64,000 nucleotides of DNA from Pseudorasbora parva (lineage: Eukaryota > Chordata > Actinopteri > Cypriniformes > Gobionidae). Under the pieces are notes generated by a model that ran no database searches, had not been told where the DNA came from, and saw only the letters and a list, made by a program, of their open reading frames with translations. The position numbers were made by a program, and so were the translations under genes. Shown here piece by piece: positions 59,154 through 64,000 of this stretch. Numbering within the stretch: the stretch's first letter is position 1; each line of letters starts with the position of its first letter. The stretch lies in NCBI RefSeq assembly GCF_024679245.1, contig NC_090175.1:53939862-54003861 (forward strand). The letters are read 5' to 3'.

Positions 59154-59417
59154 TGTCACGTTTCTTTGTTCAGATTTCCTCCATGGACAACTTTCATTAT
59201 TAGTTAATGTGTGTCAGCTGTGCATTTATTATCCTCGTTTATGTTCACTACTTAAGTTGTTCCTTCTCCTGCACTTCTTGTCCGGTCCACGTTATGTGTA
59301 GTTGTGTTTTACTTATGCCTCCCTGCCTGCTTTTGGATTAGTTGTCATAAAAACTAGACTATATGTTTTGAACGTTATTAACCTATCTTTATCTTCCTTC
59401 CTACAACACCCGTGACA
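59154..59417 (+). mobile_element. candidate short solo LTR
   Basis: 264 bp from TGTCACG to CGTGACA, with LTR-like composition. No target duplication is visible; instead T6 at left and A6 at right extend the terminal inversion to 13 bases (TTTTTTTGTCACG against CGTGACAAAAAA). It could therefore be a MITE rather than an LTR. Confidence 0.45.
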
Positions 59418-59423
59418 AAAAAT

Positions 59424-59946
59424 AAAAGACAAAAGCTGTTTGTAAAGATTCCTTTCCAACCAACCCAGAACTGACTTGGAGGATGTTCATTAAACATTAT
59501 GATAATTAAATATTATGAAAATAATAATTATAGTAATGATAATATTGAAAAAAACAACTTTATTATGCAATATTTAAGTAATGACAATGACAAAAAGGGG
59601 AATATATATATGCATTATGCCCAAACTTACTTATACGGAGTAATTGTCCAAGGGTAAAGAGTCATTTGGCAGTATGTATCGGTGCTGATAAAAAGCCATA
59701 TTGTAAACTTGATGAGTATCTTTCAGAGTGGGAATAAATTCACGGAAAGAGAGTCCTCCGGAAAGGATTTGGTCTTCATTTGGCTAGGGTAAGCAGTGAG
59801 ATATAGCAGGGTTGACTGGGTCTCAAATTGTATGCATCAGTCTCATAAAGGAAGGAAAATTGTGTTGCTTTCTTTCTTGATAGGCGGAGAGGTGAAGGGC
59901 AGAGGAAGAGGAGGAGGTCATAAAAGCTTCTCACATCCCTCTGTCT
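59424..59946. other. unassigned sequence
   Basis: Nothing recognised. Confidence 0.4.
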
Positions 59947-60175
59947 CATCTCTGCTTTTCTACTGGACATGCAAGGTTTTAAGGAACTTTTTGAGCCGTG
60001 GCTGTCTGGTTTAAAGTATTTTTCCACCAGAACAAACTTTGGGTTGTTTTGAGCCTTTTAAAACTGTAAACAATGCTCTTGAGGATGACAAGTCTGAGGG
60101 ATCGGTTCACCCTCATAAATTACCCAATATCTGTCATGCATTTCAGGTGTTTTGAAGTCTGACGCCAAAGCCATA
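59947..60175 (+). repeat. diverged direct duplication, copy 1
   Basis: TCTACTGGAC, ACAAACTTTGGGTTG and GTAAACAATGCTCT blocks occur in the same order at 60466-60690, with many substitutions and small indels. Confidence 0.8.
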
Positions 60176-60465
60176 TGCCGTATTTCTGACATTATCTGTG
60201 TGTGAAAATCCATTATATATTCAGTGTCTGTTCTTAAATACCTATGTTGGTGGTTTTATATATATTTTATATATACACTTTTTCCTATATACATATACAT
60301 TATTTTGCATTATTTATATTTGCATTTATTATCATGGTGTTAATGATTAACATTTTCTTACATTTATGTACCAGAGCATTCAGTGGCCATTTGTGGTAAA
60401 AGAAAACCACATTTTTTGTAGTTTCTGAATCTATTTGTGTACCATGTGCCAAATTTTTCTAGCTC

Positions 60466-60690
60466 CATCTTTGTCTTTCTCTACTGGACTTGTATGATCG
60501 GTTTGTGCTGTGGTTGTCTGGTATAAAGTATTATTCCAAAAGGACAAACTTTGGGTTGCTTTGAGCCTTTAGAATAGTAAACAATGCTCTAAAGGATGAC
60601 AAGTATGAAAGCATATCTGGGGGATCAATTCGCCCTCATTAATGATCCCATTTCTGCTTCCACGCTTGTCAGGCCTTTTGAAGCCCGTTG
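60466..60690 (+). repeat. diverged direct duplication, copy 2
   Basis: Partner of 59947-60175. Both contain a short ATGACAAGT-initiated frame, but neither gives a recognisable protein. Confidence 0.8.
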
Positions 60691-63687
60691 TCTCTCAGGC
60701 CAAACAGTGAACAAAGCCGCACGCTCTATCCACGGTCGTAGAAATAAGAAGCAACTTCTGTTTCTTGCTTTCTCTCATATAGCCAAACACACTCTCACTA
60801 ATTAAAGCTGTCAGGAGTACTGATAAAAGTACATCACGCAGAGATGTCCCAATGTTTTAACAACAACAGCCATTAACTGCTCCACGCTTCCCGAAATCTT
60901 AGTGATAAAAGAGAAGCCAGACACATGAGGAGGAGAATCATAATTTACCAGTACAAAGGAAGTCAACTCGTGGGCACAATGTGACACGTTCATGATGTGA
61001 GCATCTGCGAAAATGACGACCTTCACGCGTTTGATCACGTTGCGGAAAATATGGATGAGCCAAAAGTTGCTGCAACGCAGTGGTGTTAATCACAATGGCT
61101 GATTAGTGTTCTTCACAAGGTTTTCTTTACTGTCTGGATGAAATCAGTTAAATTCTCTAAATGGTACCCTAATTGTTGATCAACATATATGTTTCTAAGG
61201 TGCTTCCAATCAATGCCTCAGATTAATGTAATTCATATATATGCATGAGGTTGGCAAGGATTATTTCAAATATGGGTGAGAGGTATGGCTAAGTAGATCG
61301 TTCACCAATGATAACGTTCTCTTTATGTACTTATGTTGTCCCAAACTTGTATGATTATCTTTCACAGAATACAAAAGCAGATGTTATGCTGAATGCGTCT
61401 ATGCATGAAATGACATGAGGTAAATATAGTAATGTTACGTGACCTTCAAATTCTAACTGAGGATTACTTTTAAATTAGACTTGTATTCCTGCATTTAAAT
61501 TGAGTTAGAACTAAAGATCGAACCCGATCTCACAAAAAATGCAAAATCGTACGAGTTTGCAATCTCGTGGAATGTATACGCCAAAATGAGTTTTGGCGTG
61601 CATATGGTACACGTTTTTTCACGTGCATATGATACGCACTTTATGGCGTATTATACATATGAACATTATTTCATTTAATTCCTAATACTGTAGTAAATAA
61701 TGGCAATTTACATTATTTAATGGTCTTTAAATATCAGGGGCTTAAAGTCCCAGAGACTCAAAATGTATCTTAAGATGAATTCAAATCTTCCAAAATTTGG
61801 AAAAATGTTTCTAAGTACAATTCTTGAAAGTTCTTGAAAAGAACATCTCTTGAGTAGTCTTTGCCGAAAAAATGCTGTGATCATAACATTAAGAATGATA
61901 TGCTAATTTGACTATTTTTATGTTGAGTTTTTAATTTTGAATTCAGCCAAAAGTCAGATTGGTCAATCCTTACTTACATTATGGTGCCACTTTAGAGTAC
62001 TGGTGAACAAGACTTCACATTAAATCAGATTAAGGGTTGCACAAACTGCTGTACTGGAAGAAATGAACACATTCACAAGATTTCAGTTGTACTTTAATTG
62101 GAAGATGTCACAGTGTACGGAAGAATCCTGGCCTGTCGTACAATGGCGAAACATAAGGGTTTGACACACAGCAAGAAATCTGATAACTTTACTAGAGCGC
62201 AGTTAAATCATTAAGCCAAGCTTTCTCCGTGATGGAAGAGCTCTCCTCTGAAAGTGTTAAGCAAAGCTCTATTACTTTCCAATAGCTGTGGAAATCTGGG
62301 CAAATTTGATCTGTGAGATTACAATCCCTGCTACTAGATCATGTAGAGCTCATTGGAAGAGAGGTCTACGAAGACCAAAATGCATTACTCACGAGGAACG
62401 CCTATCAATTCCCGCCTGCTGTAGGTCACTTAGATTAGATCAGTCGACCGTTGTTGGGATTGGAGCCGGACGGGTAGGTCAGGAGAATTTACAACGAGGC
62501 TAGCTTTAAATGACTGTTTGAATGTGTGGGATTTATCACAGCCCCCACTAGAGAGGACACTTAATGATGTCCGGGACTACAGGCGGTGTCACCGGGTCTC
62601 TGGAGATCCAGAATTCAGGAACGATAATGCAGAATCCATTAGGAACATTTTAATGGGACATTAAAAAAGTGTATCAATCAGTCGTTTTACTAAAATAACA
62701 GTGGCACCAGCAGGTAAAGTCACAGCGGAACTCTCTTGCCTCCCCTGAGCCCATTGACTTTTAACAGACCTCCTAAAACGTGTGCTGGTTTTAGTGGGGG
62801 GTAAATGAAAATGATTAAGAGGAAATTTGCGAGGAAAGCAGAGGCAGTACCTTCATTATACTATGATTGTATACTCTATAAACATTTTTTTCTGATTTTC
62901 TGCGCGAATTGGCCTTAATGAACAACATTATGATGCTAATGGAAAGACTAATTTAAAAGTAAGTAAACAACTCAGCCACCCTAATAGCAATGATTTATGT
63001 CACGCCAAAACAATAAAAATCATAAATAATAAATAAATAAAAAACATGCTGACTGTGGGGGTTCGTGGTGAGCGATCAGCTTGGCCAAATGAAAGGTATA
63101 TCTTTGTGTCTGTGAGCAGTGTTTACTGAGCTTAATGACTGATTATTCAAAAATATTTTTCATAGTTAATTTAACAGCCGGACAGCAATTCACACATACT
63201 GTGAAATATATGGTTGCTGCCTTTAGTTATTATTTTAGAATAGATTTTAAAATATATTATTTATAATTACTCTTAAACATATAATATAATATTATCGCAA
63301 ATATTTTGGGGGGAATTTCGGGCACAGCATGTTTTTCTTTGCGTCATTATGTCACACCTGTATACTTAAAGAAAAAGTCCAGCTAGCAGTCGTATCGCAT
63401 GTGAGGATGCTGCAGGTGGCGGATCATTTATAGCGTTTTCTCACAGCAGCTGACATTCAATTGAGCATTTTGATGGCGAATTTTAATACAGAAAGGTCCA
63501 AACTAGAGATTAACTGTAGTCAAAAGCAAATGATTAGATTATACAGAAATTAAAATCTACAGTTAACACTAATACACTCAAAATACACATAGTCACACAA
63601 TGCTGATGCAGTTTACAATAACAATTAAAGAACAAAGTATAACAATAGTAATAATTTGCGTGGTTTGATGTGATGTGAGCTAAGTGA
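60691..63687. other. unassigned sequence with one repeat fragment
   Basis: About 61520-61655 (AACCCGATCTCACAAAAAAT, CGTACGAG, repeated GGCGT/ACGC and CATATG motifs) resembles the end of a fish MITE, without a partner end. The rest is unrecognised. Confidence 0.35.
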
Positions 63688-63951
63688 AAAAAAAGCTTAG
63701 TATTTTTTTCTTGTTTCTAGTCCAAACATCTAAAAATTCTTAAAACAAGAAGCATTTACTAGACAAGCTAAAGTAATTGTCTTGTTTTGGGAAAAAATAA
63801 CTCAAAATTAAGAGAGTTTTTGCTTAAAATAAGATAAATAATCTGCCAAATGGGTGAGCAAAATAATCTTAATTCAAACAGAGAACAAGATTATTTTTCT
63901 CACTCCATTGGCAGATTATTATTTTATTATTATTATGCATTTTTTGCAGTG
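63688..63951. mobile_element. MITE remnant
   Basis: TTCTTGTTTCTAGTCCAAAC at left, a repeated AATCTGCCAAATGGG/CCATTGGCAGATT inversion in the middle and GCATTTTTTGCAGTG at the right end are hallmarks of a common fish foldback MITE. Its left terminus appears truncated. Confidence 0.6.
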
Positions 63952-64000
63952 TGTGATAGTCATCAAGGCATGTAGGCCAAAATGTGTTTCACACCTTAAG

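Overview
This window looks like a repeat-rich, gene-poor piece of a teleost fish genome, most likely a cypriniform (carp, minnow or zebrafish relative). The evidence is the AT-rich background with long dinucleotide and tetranucleotide microsatellites, and several transposon families typical of such genomes: a DIRS-type tyrosine-recombinase retrotransposon, one degenerate Tc1 family present four times, hAT- and PIF/Harbinger-type non-autonomous elements, a tRNA-derived SINE and retroviral-type solo LTRs. I found no convincing host protein-coding exon, rRNA or tRNA gene. All recognisable coding sequence belongs to mobile elements and is broken.

Region by region. 1-9.4 kb: microsatellites and fragments of old interspersed repeats. 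9.4-17.2 kb: a hAT (ZBED-like) transposase fragment abuts a foldback element (9676-17215), whose centre is interrupted by a structurally complete 6.1-kb DIRS element (10429-16544). The DIRS element has inverted terminal repeats, an internal complementary region, and gag, RT, RNase H, methyltransferase-like and tyrosine recombinase domains split by several small indels. 18.6-19.5 kb: a Tc1 N-terminal fragment beside a second, decayed DIRS gag on the minus strand. 20.9-23.2 kb: a solo LTR and a foldback element. 26.6-29.5 kb: an element with long inverted repeats carrying a decayed minus-strand gene of unknown function; a 370-bp MITE with a perfect 8-bp target duplication sits in its right arm. 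31.2-35.8 kb: a perfect hairpin, an Angel-like element with a nested MITE, then a second copy of the 370-bp MITE family in which a 42-bp internal unit has expanded to 50 tandem copies. 36.9-38.4 kb: a hAT MITE inserted in the tail of a SINE. 41.4-48.1 kb: two Tc1 copies, a solo LTR and microsatellites. 50.2-52.9 kb: a SINE, a Harbinger derivative with a transposase fragment, and a 1.3-kb LTR element in miniature with identical LTRs. 56.5-58.4 kb: a Tc1 copy in a TA microsatellite, itself interrupted by a second Harbinger derivative carrying a MADF-like exon. 58.5-64 kb: mostly unrecognised sequence with one old direct duplication and a MITE remnant.

The main story is layered insertion: DIRS inside a foldback element beside hAT; MITE inside a long-TIR element; MITE inside an Angel-like element; hAT inside a SINE tail; Harbinger inside Tc1 inside (TA)n. 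The most distinctive objects are the miniature LTR element with identical LTRs, the minisatellite-expanded MITE, the long-TIR element with cargo and octamer motifs, and the two Harbinger derivatives that retain different halves of a two-gene transposon.
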